Below are positions 1 to 6,580 of a stretch of 6,748 nucleotides of DNA, piece after piece. The notes under the pieces were generated by a model that was given only the letters and a program-made list of their open reading frames with translations, did not search any database and was not told the DNA's origin. Every line of letters starts with the position of its first letter. The stretch's first letter is position 1. The stretch covers positions 1-6,748 of the forward strand of contig JAKARN010000075.1 in NCBI GenBank assembly GCA_021828425.1, written 5' to 3'. The DNA comes from Pseudomonadota bacterium. Lineage in GTDB: Bacteria > Pseudomonadota > Gammaproteobacteria > JAKAQQ01. Made by a program: the position numbers and the translations under genes.

Positions 1-14
1 CATCCAGGTACCCG

Positions 15-233
15 TCACGCGGGACCGTTTCGCCAGCCGGGGAGGAGCTGGTCGACAAAGCGGGGCTCGATCACAGCCCCCGAAAGGCTGTGGGCCCCGA
101 GGCTCGCCGCCTTCTCAAGCACGGCCACTGAAAGCTCCGGCTTCTCACGCTTGAGCGTGAGCGCGCAGGCCAGTCCGGCCGGACCCGCGCCGATGATGAG
201 CACATCGTAGCGGAGACTGTCAGTATCGGCCAC
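15..233 (-). CDS. Electron-transfer flavoprotein:ubiquinone oxidoreductase (ETF-QO), N-terminal fragment, probably frameshifted
   Basis: ETF-QO passes electrons from reduced electron-transfer flavoprotein to membrane quinone, downstream of acyl-CoA dehydrogenases. The 72-residue frame starts at GTG and holds the FAD dinucleotide-binding motif GAGPAG at residues 15-20, the end of beta-2 with LEK at 39-41, then GAHSLSGAVIEPR and LLPGW, which match the N-terminus of the ETF-QO family. The family is normally about 550 residues, but this frame stops at TGA (15-17). The next frame stays open to the window edge and reads VPRDGYLD, which resembles the family's V-x-x-D segment. A one-base loss or two-base gain around 18-45 is therefore likely, either real or a sequencing error. 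The start lies 9 bases after the stop of the upstream dehydrogenase, with only a weak ribosome binding site, so translation may be coupled. Family assignment is fairly secure; whether the gene is functional cannot be told here. Confidence 0.75.
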   Translation of the reverse strand: MADTDSLRYDVLIIGAGPAGLACALTLKREKPELSVAVLEKAASLGAHSLSGAVIEPRFVDQLLPGWRNGPA

Positions 234-242
234 GGGACCGGT

Positions 243-1010
243 TCACTTGGGTTGCATGCGGACGGCGCCATCCAGCCGGATCGTGGTACCGTTCAACATG
301 GGGTTTTCGACGATGGACCGGACGAGATCGGCGTATTCCGCTGGGCGACCGAGACGCGACGGGAAAGGCACCTGGGCGCCCAAGGAGGCTTGGAGTTCAG
401 GCGTCATGCCGGCCACCATCGGGGTCTCGAAAATACCGGGAGCGATCGTGACCACACGGATCCCGATCCGGGCAAACTCGCGCGCCAGGGGCAAGGTCAT
501 GCCGACTATCCCTCCTTTCGAGGCCGAATAGGCTGCCTGCCCGATCTGGCCCTCGAAGGCGGCCACCGAGGCGGTGAGCACAATCACCCCCCGCTCGCCC
601 TCCCCGTTTGGGGTCTGCGACTGCATGTACTGGGCGGCCCCTTTCACCAGAAAAAAGGATCCCAAGAGATTGATGGCGATCGTTCGGGAAAAGTGCTCGC
701 CTTTCATCGGACCTTCGCGTCCGAGCGCGCGTCCGGCCCCGATGACGCCGGCACAGGAGACGACGAGATCGAAGCCACCCAGAAACTCCTGGGCACGAAG
801 CAAGGCCTGGTCAACAGATCGCTCGTCACTCACGTCGGTGGGCAGGAAGCGCACGCGCCCCGCCCACTCCCGCTCCGCCCGTTCCCCCTTCTCCCGATCG
901 ACATCGAGAATCGCGACTTTTCCTCCGTCGACCACCACCCGTTCAGAAACGGCCCGGCCCAGCCCGGAGGCTCCGCCCGTCACAACTGCCCGCAAGTCTT
1001 GAGATCGCAT
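243..1010 (-). CDS. HSD10-like short-chain 3-hydroxyacyl-CoA dehydrogenase (type II HADH, SDR family)
   Basis: A 255-residue classical SDR, the usual length for the family. Visible motifs are the cofactor loop TGGASGLG (11-18), an Asp at the end of beta-2 (D36 in AILDVD) that favours NAD over NADP, the SCAG structural motif (85-88), and the catalytic set N114, S148, Y161 and K165 (YSASK). The stretch around 143-175 (TASVAAFEGQIGQAAYSASK) and the tail (VPFPSRLGRPAEYA, LDGAVRMQPK) closely resemble mitochondrial HSD17B10/HADH2. That family oxidises 3-hydroxyacyl-CoA, including 2-methyl-3-hydroxybutyryl-CoA from isoleucine, to the 3-keto form. The ATG start has a good AGGAG (1020-1024) 9 bases upstream. 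The gene is followed after 9 bases by the ETF-QO start, which supports a role in acyl-CoA oxidation. The exact substrate is inferred, and SDR specificity can drift. Confidence 0.9.
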   Translation of the reverse strand: MRSQDLRAVVTGGASGLGRAVSERVVVDGGKVAILDVDREKGERAEREWAGRVRFLPTDVSDERSVDQALLRAQEFLGGFDLVVSCAGVIGAGRALGREGPMKGEHFSRTIAINLLGSFFLVKGAAQYMQSQTPNGEGERGVIVLTASVAAFEGQIGQAAYSASKGGIVGMTLPLAREFARIGIRVVTIAPGIFETPMVAGMTPELQASLGAQVPFPSRLGRPAEYADLVRSIVENPMLNGTTIRLDGAVRMQPK

Positions 1011-1027
1011 CGCCCGAGGCTCCTCTC

Positions 1028-1050
1028 ATGGAACGGTGAATGTTTTCCAT
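1028..1050. repeat. Short inverted repeat upstream of the HSD10-like gene
   Basis: ATGGAA at 1028-1033 and TTCCAT at 1045-1050 form an inverted repeat with an 11-base spacer, inside the 45-base gap between rmlD and the dehydrogenase. It lies just downstream of a TATAAT hexamer, where an operator would sit. It has no following T-run, so it does not look like an intrinsic terminator. Six-base arms can arise by chance. Confidence 0.3.
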
Positions 1051-1054
1051 TTCA

Positions 1055-1060
1055 ATTATA
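1055..1060 (-). promoter_or_regulatory. Candidate -10 box (TATAAT) for the dehydrogenase/ETF-QO pair
   Basis: The minus strand reads a perfect sigma-70 -10 hexamer, TATAAT, across the rmlD stop codon, inside a locally AT-rich patch in GC-rich DNA. A start of transcription near 1048 would give a leader of about 40 bases. I see no convincing TTGACA-like -35 at 16-18 bases and no extended -10 TG, so this is only a candidate. It would let the acyl-CoA genes be expressed apart from the polysaccharide operon. Confidence 0.3.
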
Positions 1061-1967
1061 AGGGAGAGCTCGCCTTCACCGTGATCCGCACGATCTCGCG
1101 GAGCGCCTCGCGCCAGTGGATGGGCTCAAGCCCGGTCCGGGCGATCGTTTCCGATTTGTCGAGGACCGCCTGGAAAGGGCGTCGGGCAGGCAATGGGTAT
1201 GCCTCGGTGGGAATCGGGTGGATCGGGACACGGCGCTCGAGAAGACCTGCATTCCGGGCCTCTTCCTCGATCGCACAGGCAAAATCGTACCAGCTCGCGA
1301 CTCCGGCATCGCTCCAGTGCAGGATGCCGGAAAGATCGTCACGCAGCGCCACCGACCAGAGAAAGCGGGCCAGCGAGAGGGCCGAGGTGGGCGTACCCAC
1401 TTGGTCGTCGATCACCCGGAGTTCGGGCTGTTCACCCAGGAGACGCAGGATGGTGCGGAAAAAGTTGTTCCCCCAAGGGGCATAGACCCAGCCGGTCCGG
1501 ACGATCAGGGCCGACAAATCTCCGAGTGCCTGGATGGCTTTTTCTCCCTCGGCCTTGCTTTCACCATAGCGGTTGACCGGCCTTGGACAATCTTCAGGTC
1601 GCCACGGCCGACCACGATCGCCCGGAAACACGAAATCGGTTGAGACATGAACCAACCGGATGCCTTCCGTCCGAGCGAGTCGGGCCAATTCCGCGGTCGC
1701 CTCCACATTGACCGCCCGTGCCTGTTCGAACTCACGCTCGGCACGGTCGACGGCCGTATAGGCGGCCGCATTGAGGATGAGGCCCGGGTTTGAAGTTCTC
1801 AGGGCCGATTCGATATCCGAACGGCAGGTCAGGTCCAGATCATCCCGGGCGAAACGGATAACCTCGACCCCAGAAGGACGGAGCTCCCAGAGCGCCCGGC
1901 CGAGCTGTCCTCCGGCGCCCAGGAGGAGAACCCGGCCAGTTAAGGGGTCAACCGTGCGATTCTTCAA
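1056..1967 (-). CDS. rmlD: dTDP-4-dehydrorhamnose reductase
   Basis: RmlD reduces dTDP-4-dehydro-L-rhamnose to dTDP-L-rhamnose with NAD(P)H, the last step of activated rhamnose synthesis in the cytoplasm. From a TTG start the protein has 303 residues, within the usual 280-300 range. It shows the nucleotide-binding GAGGQLG (17-23), [18 protein letters not shown] with the catalytic-region Ser at 109, the YxxxK pair Y134/K138 in YGESK, and the late DQVGTPTSA motif, all typical of RmlD. The open frame continues upstream to 2168, but those residues are an out-of-frame reading of rmlA and resemble no RmlD N-terminus. TTG at 1965-1967 is the closest in-frame start ahead of the Rossmann strand. It overlaps the end of rmlA by 20 bases and has no clear ribosome binding site, so coupling to rmlA is likely. 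The function is well supported; the exact start is less so. Confidence 0.92.
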   Translation of the reverse strand: MKNRTVDPLTGRVLLLGAGGQLGRALWELRPSGVEVIRFARDDLDLTCRSDIESALRTSNPGLILNAAAYTAVDRAEREFEQARAVNVEATAELARLARTEGIRLVHVSTDFVFPGDRGRPWRPEDCPRPVNRYGESKAEGEKAIQALGDLSALIVRTGWVYAPWGNNFFRTILRLLGEQPELRVIDDQVGTPTSALSLARFLWSVALRDDLSGILHWSDAGVASWYDFACAIEEEARNAGLLERRVPIHPIPTEAYPLPARRPFQAVLDKSETIARTGLEPIHWREALREIVRITVKASSPL

Positions 1968-2829
1968 GGAGGCGAAGGAGGTATTGGCCGTAGCCGTTCT
2001 TGAGAAGTGGCGTGGCGAGATGCTCAAGCTGCTTGCCATCGATGAATCCCTGCCGGAACGCCACCTCCTCGGGGCAGGCCACCTTGAGTCCCTGACGCGC
2101 TTCAAGTGTCTCGATGAAGTTCGCGGCCTGCAGCAGAGACTCGGGGGTTCCGGTGTCAAGCCAGGCAATCCCGCGCTCGAGACGCTCGACCGAGAGTTTT
2201 CCCTCGGCCAGATAACGGTTGTTGAGATCGGTGATCTCGAGTTCGCCCCGTGCGGAGGGGACCAGTCGGGCCGCGTGCTCTGCCACCGACCCGTCGTAAA
2301 AGTAGAGACCGGTCACGGCATAGTGTGAGCGCGGCCGGGCTGGCTTTTCCTCGATGCCGCGCGCGTGGCCGTTCTGATCGAAATCCACCACCCCGTAACG
2401 TTCGGGGTCACTCACATAGTAGGCAAAGACGGTCGCACCCTGGGTTCGTTCCGCGGCTCGACCGAGGGTCTGGGTCAGGCCCTGACCGTAGAAAATGTTG
2501 TCCCCAAGGATCAGGGCGACCGGGCTTCCCTCGACAAAGGAGCGGGCAATCAGGAACGCCTGCGCAAGCCCCCCCGGATGGGGCTGCTCGGCATAGCGGA
2601 TCTCAAGTCCCCACTGGGTGCCATCGCCGAGCAATGCCCGATAGCTGGGGAGGTCCCTGGGCGTCGAGATCAGGAGAATCTCCCGGATCCCGGTCAACAT
2701 GAGCGTGGTCAGCGGATAGTAGACGAGCGGCTTGTCGAACACCGGCAGGAGCTGTTTGCTCACGACATGGGTGATCGGATAGAGGCGGGTCCCGGAACCG
2801 CCTGCCAGAATGATGCCCCGGCGGATCAC
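1948..2829 (-). CDS. rmlA: Glucose-1-phosphate thymidylyltransferase
   Basis: RmlA joins dTTP and glucose-1-phosphate to give dTDP-glucose, the first committed step to dTDP-L-rhamnose and related sugars. The 293 residues match the family length of about 290. Motifs in order: GGSGTRL (10-16), [17 protein letters not shown] (24-40) with K25, the metal-binding LGDN (D110), ERYGVV (143-148), EEKP (160-163) and the [11 protein letters not shown] segment. The long C-terminal helix region with GYGQYL is typical of the homotetrameric enzymes. The start is GTG, which gives the normal [12 protein letters not shown]-terminus; the upstream Shine-Dalgarno sequence is weak. The gene lies 39 bases after the dehydratase gene, with nothing notable in the gap, and overlaps rmlD. 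RmlB and RmlC are absent here, so the pathway must be completed by genes elsewhere if rhamnose is the product. Confidence 0.96.
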   Translation of the reverse strand: MIRRGIILAGGSGTRLYPITHVVSKQLLPVFDKPLVYYPLTTLMLTGIREILLISTPRDLPSYRALLGDGTQWGLEIRYAEQPHPGGLAQAFLIARSFVEGSPVALILGDNIFYGQGLTQTLGRAAERTQGATVFAYYVSDPERYGVVDFDQNGHARGIEEKPARPRSHYAVTGLYFYDGSVAEHAARLVPSARGELEITDLNNRYLAEGKLSVERLERGIAWLDTGTPESLLQAANFIETLEARQGLKVACPEEVAFRQGFIDGKQLEHLATPLLKNGYGQYLLRLLEESHG

Positions 2830-2868
2830 GGGACCTGAGATGCCAGGATCCGAGAGGTGGGGTGCATA

Positions 2869-4827
2869 TCAGTTCTCCCGGTGAGATGGAATCCGGTTCA
2901 CCACCAAGGGGATCACGACCCCACGGCCGGCTTCTTCTTCCCTAGGTTCCGCCCTGTGGAAATCCCCATGGGTCAGGCGGGTGAGCTCCCCGATCAGCTC
3001 CGTTCGGGTTGCGGGCATCAGCCGGGCAGACCAGAGTTCGAGATCCCGCTTGAGGGACGTCCAGTCCGAATGGGTTTCGCCCTGGGCCAAAAACAGCTTG
3101 GGATGGTCCGTCATCAGCCGACGCTCATTTTCATAGAAAAGCTGTTCCGCAAGTTTTTCGCCCGGGCGCAAGCCGATGTAGACAATCTCCATGTCGATCC
3201 CCAGGCGGTGGCCGGACAGCTCGATCATTTGTTCCGCAAGATCCCGGATCCGAATGGGATTCCCCATGTCCAAGACAAAAATTCCAGCACCCAGGCGCGA
3301 GGTCGCAGCTTCGAGAACCAGGTGGACGGCCTCCGAGATGGTCATGAAGTAGCGCCTGACCTCGGGATGGGTGACAGTTACCGGGCCCCCGGCCTTGATC
3401 TGTGCCCGGAAGAGGGGGACCACCGATCCCATGGAATCGAGGACGTTGCCAAAACGGACGGTCATGAATTCCGTTCTGCCCTGTCCATTTAGGGCCAAAA
3501 CGATCCGCTCGGCCAGCCGCTTCGTGGCGCCCATGATGTTCGCAGGCCAGACCGCCTTGTCGGTCGAAACCAGCATAAACCGGTCCACCGAATGGCGGAT
3601 GGCCATTTCAGCCATGTTCTTGGTCCCGAATACATTGTTCCGGATTCCGGCCACCGGATTTTCCTCGACCAAAGTCACATGTTTGTAGGCCGCGGCATGG
3701 AAAACCACCTCCGGGTGAGTCTCGCGGAACACACCATCCATCGCCTCGGCCGAGGTGACATCGGTTAGACGACCCTCGATCCGGGCTCCGGCCAGCGGAC
3801 TCAGCTCGGCCAAGATCCGGTAGAGATTGTATTCCGCATGATCCACGAGGATCAGCCGATCCACGCCAAGACTCAAGAGCTGACGGCAGATCTCGGAGCC
3901 TATCGAACCGCCGGCACCGGTGACCAGGATCCGTTTCCCACCAAAAAAGTTCTGCAAGGCCGAAGACTGCATGACAACCGGTTCGCGCCCCAGCAAATCC
4001 TCGACCGAAACCGGTCTCAACCGCTCGACGGTAATCCGCTGGTTGATGAGTTCGCTCAGGCGGGGCAGCGTCCAGCAGGTCACCTGAAGAGTCTGACAGA
4101 TCTGCACGACCTGCTGCAGGAGTCTCCGGGGTGCGGAGGGCATGGCGTAGATCACGATTTGAGCCCGCACCTCCTGGATGACCCTTGACAGTTCGTTGAC
4201 CGTGCCGAGAACTGGCACTCCCTGGAGGGCACGACCCTGCTTGGCCGGATCGTCATCCACGAAAGCGACCGGCACATAGGTCCGGTCATCGCGCAGGTCG
4301 CGAAGCAGAAGCTCCGCCGCGACACCCGCTCCGACCAGAACCGCCCGCTGACCCGTCCTCTGGAAGAAAAGACCCCGTCGCTCCTTCCAGATGCGATACC
4401 CCAGACGGCCCGCCCCCAGGCCGATCAGCAACAGAAGGGGCTGCAGGACCAGAAAGCCCCGTGGCAGCCGTTCCAGGTCGTCGATGAAGGTGATCGCGCC
4501 CAGTGTGAGCAGCGCGCCCAAAGCCACCGCTTCCGTCAGACGGATGAGATCAGGCAATGAGGCAAAACGCCAGATCCCCCGGTAGCACTTGAGGGCGTAC
4601 AGGCTCAGGCTCTGGCACAGGAAGGTCACGCCCAGGTAAACCCACCAGCGGGACTCCAGAGACAAGTCCGCGAGATGCCTCCAGTCGACCCGGACGATCA
4701 GCGCCAGCGGGACACTGATGAGGATCCAGAGCGAATCGTGAAAGAAAACGGAGAGGCGAAGGACGGAACGGTTCCGCCACCAGGCCCGGGGCTCGAAAGG
4801 TCGCTCGGACAGAGAGGGGCGGGTCAC
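2869..4827 (-). CDS. Membrane-anchored nucleotide-sugar 4,6-dehydratase (WbpM/PglF/CapD type)
   Basis: These enzymes turn UDP-GlcNAc (or a related UDP-HexNAc) into the 4-keto-6-deoxy sugar at the inner membrane. From GTG the protein has 652 residues, the usual length. It has about four hydrophobic segments (roughly 25-47, 62-80, 99-115, 123-143), a CoA-binding-like Rossmann domain starting LVGAGVAAE (164-172), and a C-terminal SDR domain with TGAGGSIGSE (303-312). The active site reads STDK (421-424) followed by M432 and K436 in MGATK. A Met in place of the usual Tyr is known for the large WbpM-type members. Unusual positions are W427 in AVWPAN, where N or R is common, and D464 in RFGNVLDSMGS, where Gly is common. 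The GTG start gives a 4-base GTGA overlap with the upstream transferase; a TTG at 4866 would add 13 residues but overlap by 43 bases. The exact sugar substrate is inferred. Confidence 0.92.
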   Translation of the reverse strand: MTRPSLSERPFEPRAWWRNRSVLRLSVFFHDSLWILISVPLALIVRVDWRHLADLSLESRWWVYLGVTFLCQSLSLYALKCYRGIWRFASLPDLIRLTEAVALGALLTLGAITFIDDLERLPRGFLVLQPLLLLIGLGAGRLGYRIWKERRGLFFQRTGQRAVLVGAGVAAELLLRDLRDDRTYVPVAFVDDDPAKQGRALQGVPVLGTVNELSRVIQEVRAQIVIYAMPSAPRRLLQQVVQICQTLQVTCWTLPRLSELINQRITVERLRPVSVEDLLGREPVVMQSSALQNFFGGKRILVTGAGGSIGSEICRQLLSLGVDRLILVDHAEYNLYRILAELSPLAGARIEGRLTDVTSAEAMDGVFRETHPEVVFHAAAYKHVTLVEENPVAGIRNNVFGTKNMAEMAIRHSVDRFMLVSTDKAVWPANIMGATKRLAERIVLALNGQGRTEFMTVRFGNVLDSMGSVVPLFRAQIKAGGPVTVTHPEVRRYFMTISEAVHLVLEAATSRLGAGIFVLDMGNPIRIRDLAEQMIELSGHRLGIDMEIVYIGLRPGEKLAEQLFYENERRLMTDHPKLFLAQGETHSDWTSLKRDLELWSARLMPATRTELIGELTRLTHGDFHRAEPREEEAGRGVVIPLVVNRIPSHREN

Positions 4828-5426
4828 CCGCAAAGGAGTCGCCTCACGGTCGCGACCACGACGCAACAGTCGCTTATGGGGGTCCTCTGTGCAGCGTAGC
4901 GCAAATTCATGCGGATTTTCCTTGGCATGAGGTGCTTAATATACGTCTTTTCCGGATCCGCAGAGCGAGCCAGGATCCGGCCTTCATGCCGGAACACGAT
5001 GCTCGCGGGGTCAGTCAGCCCGGGCGGAGACTCAAGGACCAACCGTTCTTCGGGTCGGTAATGTGCCACGTAGCAGGCGAGTTCCGGTCTGGGCCCCACC
5101 CAACTCATCTCGCCACGGATGATATTGAGGAGTTGGGGCCATTCATCCATCCGGCTCCGGCGCAGCCATTTTCCCACCCACGTGATCTGGGGATCGGCCG
5201 GAACCGTCAAACCGTTCCGGAATTGTCCCGCCGGGAGGCGGGTCATGCTGCGGAATTTGAACAGCGGGAAGACACCCCCCCCCTGACCGACCCGCTCCTG
5301 GATAAAAAAGACCGGTGGCCCATCCGTAACCAGGATAGCCAGCGCAACCAACAACCCCGGCGGCAGGAGCAAGAAACCTGCGAGCGCCGCGAGCAGGCGT
5401 TCACCTGGGGAGACCTTGCGCTTCAT
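4824..5426 (-). CDS. Undecaprenyl-phosphate sugar-1-phosphate transferase (PglC-type monotopic phosphoglycosyl transferase)
   Basis: This enzyme transfers a sugar-1-phosphate from a UDP-sugar to undecaprenyl phosphate and so starts a lipid-linked glycan at the cytoplasmic face of the inner membrane. With 200 residues it is the minimal PglC-like form without the extra membrane domain of WcaJ/WbaP. A hydrophobic segment at about 11-34 contains a Pro pair (22-23), as expected for a re-entrant helix. Then come ERVGQGGG, FKFRSM (56-61), the catalytic Asp-Glu pair D94-E95 in RMDEWPQLLNIIRGEMSWVGPRPEL, and GLTDPASIVFR followed by YIKHLMP. The ATG overlaps the aminotransferase stop by 4 bases (ATGA), and the 3' end overlaps the dehydratase start by 4 (GTGA). 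Given these neighbours, the likely donor is a UDP-4-amino- or 4-keto-6-deoxy-HexNAc, but that is inference. The GGG at 49-51 is coded by a run of 9 G. Confidence 0.93.
   Translation of the reverse strand: MKRKVSPGERLLAALAGFLLLPPGLLVALAILVTDGPPVFFIQERVGQGGGVFPLFKFRSMTRLPAGQFRNGLTVPADPQITWVGKWLRRSRMDEWPQLLNIIRGEMSWVGPRPELACYVAHYRPEERLVLESPPGLTDPASIVFRHEGRILARSADPEKTYIKHLMPRKIRMNLRYAAQRTPISDCCVVVATVRRLLCG
5275..5283. repeat. C9 homopolymer (G9 in coding sense) within the sugar transferase gene
   Basis: Nine consecutive C on the + strand code for three Gly in the conserved segment between ERVG and FKFRSM of the transferase. The frame is intact at this length, and the spacing between motifs matches the family, so 9 appears to be the correct in-frame length. 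A change of one base would truncate the enzyme early. Confidence 0.85.
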
Positions 5427-6580
5427 ACTCCGTGTTGACGAACGATGTCCAAAACTGCGTCAATGACGTCACTGACATCAGTATCTGACAGCCTGGGGTG
5501 CAGTGGCAAGCTCAGGATCCGGCGATAGGCCCCATCCGCCTGCGGGAAGTCTTCGGGTCGGAAACCGTAGCGGTCCCGATAAAACGGATGGAGATGAAGC
5601 GGGATGAAATGGACGGATGCCCCGATTCGACGCCGTCCCAGCTCTTCCACAAACTGGTCCCGACCGATTGACAGGCAGTCCGGCCGCAGTCGGAGCGGAT
5701 ACAAGTGACGGGCATGTCGGATCCCCTCACGCGCTTTCATCGGTTCCAGAGCCGGGCATTCCCCAAAGGCCCGATCGTAGGCCAGAGACACCGCGTCCCG
5801 CCGCTTCTGGAAGGATTCCAGCTTTTTGAGCTGAACAAGGCCCATGGCTGCCTGGGGATCGGTCAGGTTGTATTTGAAGCCAGCGGCCTCGATTTCATAA
5901 AACCACGCCCCTCCCTGGTGATAGCGCTTCCACGCATCCCGGTTCATGCCGTGGAGGGCCAAGGGTCGAGCCCGTGCAATCCGGGCCTCGTCTCCGGTCA
6001 GCATACCGCCTTCACCCGTTGTGAGATTTTTCGTGGCATAAAAACTGAACGCAGTAAAGTGTTTCTCCGATCCGATCGGGTGCCCTCGGTATTCTGCGGC
6101 CAGCGCATGGGCCGCATCGAAGACAAGCGCCAACCCATGCCCCTCGGCGAGATCCTGAAATCGTTCCATCTCGACGGGATGCCCCGCAAAATGCACCGGC
6201 AGGATAGCCCGGGTTCGGGGCGTGATTGCCCGCTCGACAGCCTCGGGGTCGAGATTCAGGGTATCTGCCTCCACATCGGCGAAAACCGGGCGCGCACCCA
6301 CATGTTCGATGACATTGGCTGTCGCCGCAAAAGTAAAGGGCGTCGTCACGACCTCGTCCCCAGGCTTGATGCCCAAAGCCACGAGGGCCAGATGGAGGGC
6401 TGCGGTGCAGGAAGAAACGGCCAGGGCAGCCTCGGCATCCACCGTCTTGGAGAACGTGTCCTCAAACTCCCGGACCCGGGGGCCGAGCGTGAGCCATCCG
6501 CTTCGGAGTGCCTCGGTTGCGGCCTGGATCTCCTCTTCGCCGATCGCGGGTGGGGAAAAGGGCAGGAACGCTTCTCTCAT
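5423..6580 (-). CDS. DegT/DnrJ/EryC1/StrS-family PLP-dependent sugar aminotransferase
   Basis: Members of this family transfer an amino group, usually from glutamate, to a keto-sugar nucleotide. The protein has 385 residues from ATG at 6580, normal for the family. Visible features: LPFSPPAIGEEEI and SGWLTLGPRVREFE near the N-terminus, SSCTAALHLAL (cofactor phosphate loop), TTPFTFAATANVI, VFDAAHA with D155 positioned to hold the PLP pyridine nitrogen, and SFYATKNLTTGEGG (179-192) with K184 as the Schiff-base lysine. LHGMNRDAWKRY and KYNLTDPQAAMGL follow, as in ArnB/PseC/PglE-like enzymes. The frame is open 52 codons further upstream, but those residues look like an out-of-frame reading of the glycosyltransferase end. 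This ATG has GGAG 8 bases upstream and forms ATGA with a TGA of the preceding gene. The likely substrate is the 4-keto sugar from the neighbouring dehydratase; the amino position (C4 rather than C3) is inferred. Confidence 0.93.
   Translation of the reverse strand: MREAFLPFSPPAIGEEEIQAATEALRSGWLTLGPRVREFEDTFSKTVDAEAALAVSSCTAALHLALVALGIKPGDEVVTTPFTFAATANVIEHVGARPVFADVEADTLNLDPEAVERAITPRTRAILPVHFAGHPVEMERFQDLAEGHGLALVFDAAHALAAEYRGHPIGSEKHFTAFSFYATKNLTTGEGGMLTGDEARIARARPLALHGMNRDAWKRYHQGGAWFYEIEAAGFKYNLTDPQAAMGLVQLKKLESFQKRRDAVSLAYDRAFGECPALEPMKAREGIRHARHLYPLRLRPDCLSIGRDQFVEELGRRRIGASVHFIPLHLHPFYRDRYGFRPEDFPQADGAYRRILSLPLHPRLSDTDVSDVIDAVLDIVRQHGV

Noticed and set aside
1028..1050. Intrinsic terminator after rmlD
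   Set aside because: The arms are only 6 bases with mixed GC content, and no T-run follows on the minus strand.
252..1061. A 269-codon open frame on the + strand antisense to the dehydrogenase gene
   Set aside because: It is the complement of a well-conserved SDR gene in GC-rich DNA, has no recognisable motif, and its composition (rich in R, G, H, P) is typical of an antisense reading.
1968..2168. N-terminal extension of RmlD by up to 67 residues
   Set aside because: The extra residues are rmlA read in another frame, rich in Arg and Ser, and precede the point where RmlD proteins normally begin.
2857..3492. A 211-codon open frame on the + strand antisense to the 4,6-dehydratase gene
   Set aside because: It lies almost wholly inside the conserved C-terminal SDR domain of the minus-strand gene and shows no domain of its own.
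4828..4866. TTG start at 4866 for the 4,6-dehydratase
   Set aside because: It would overlap the transferase gene by 43 bases with no better ribosome binding site, whereas GTG at 4827 gives the 4-base overlap pattern seen at the neighbouring junction.
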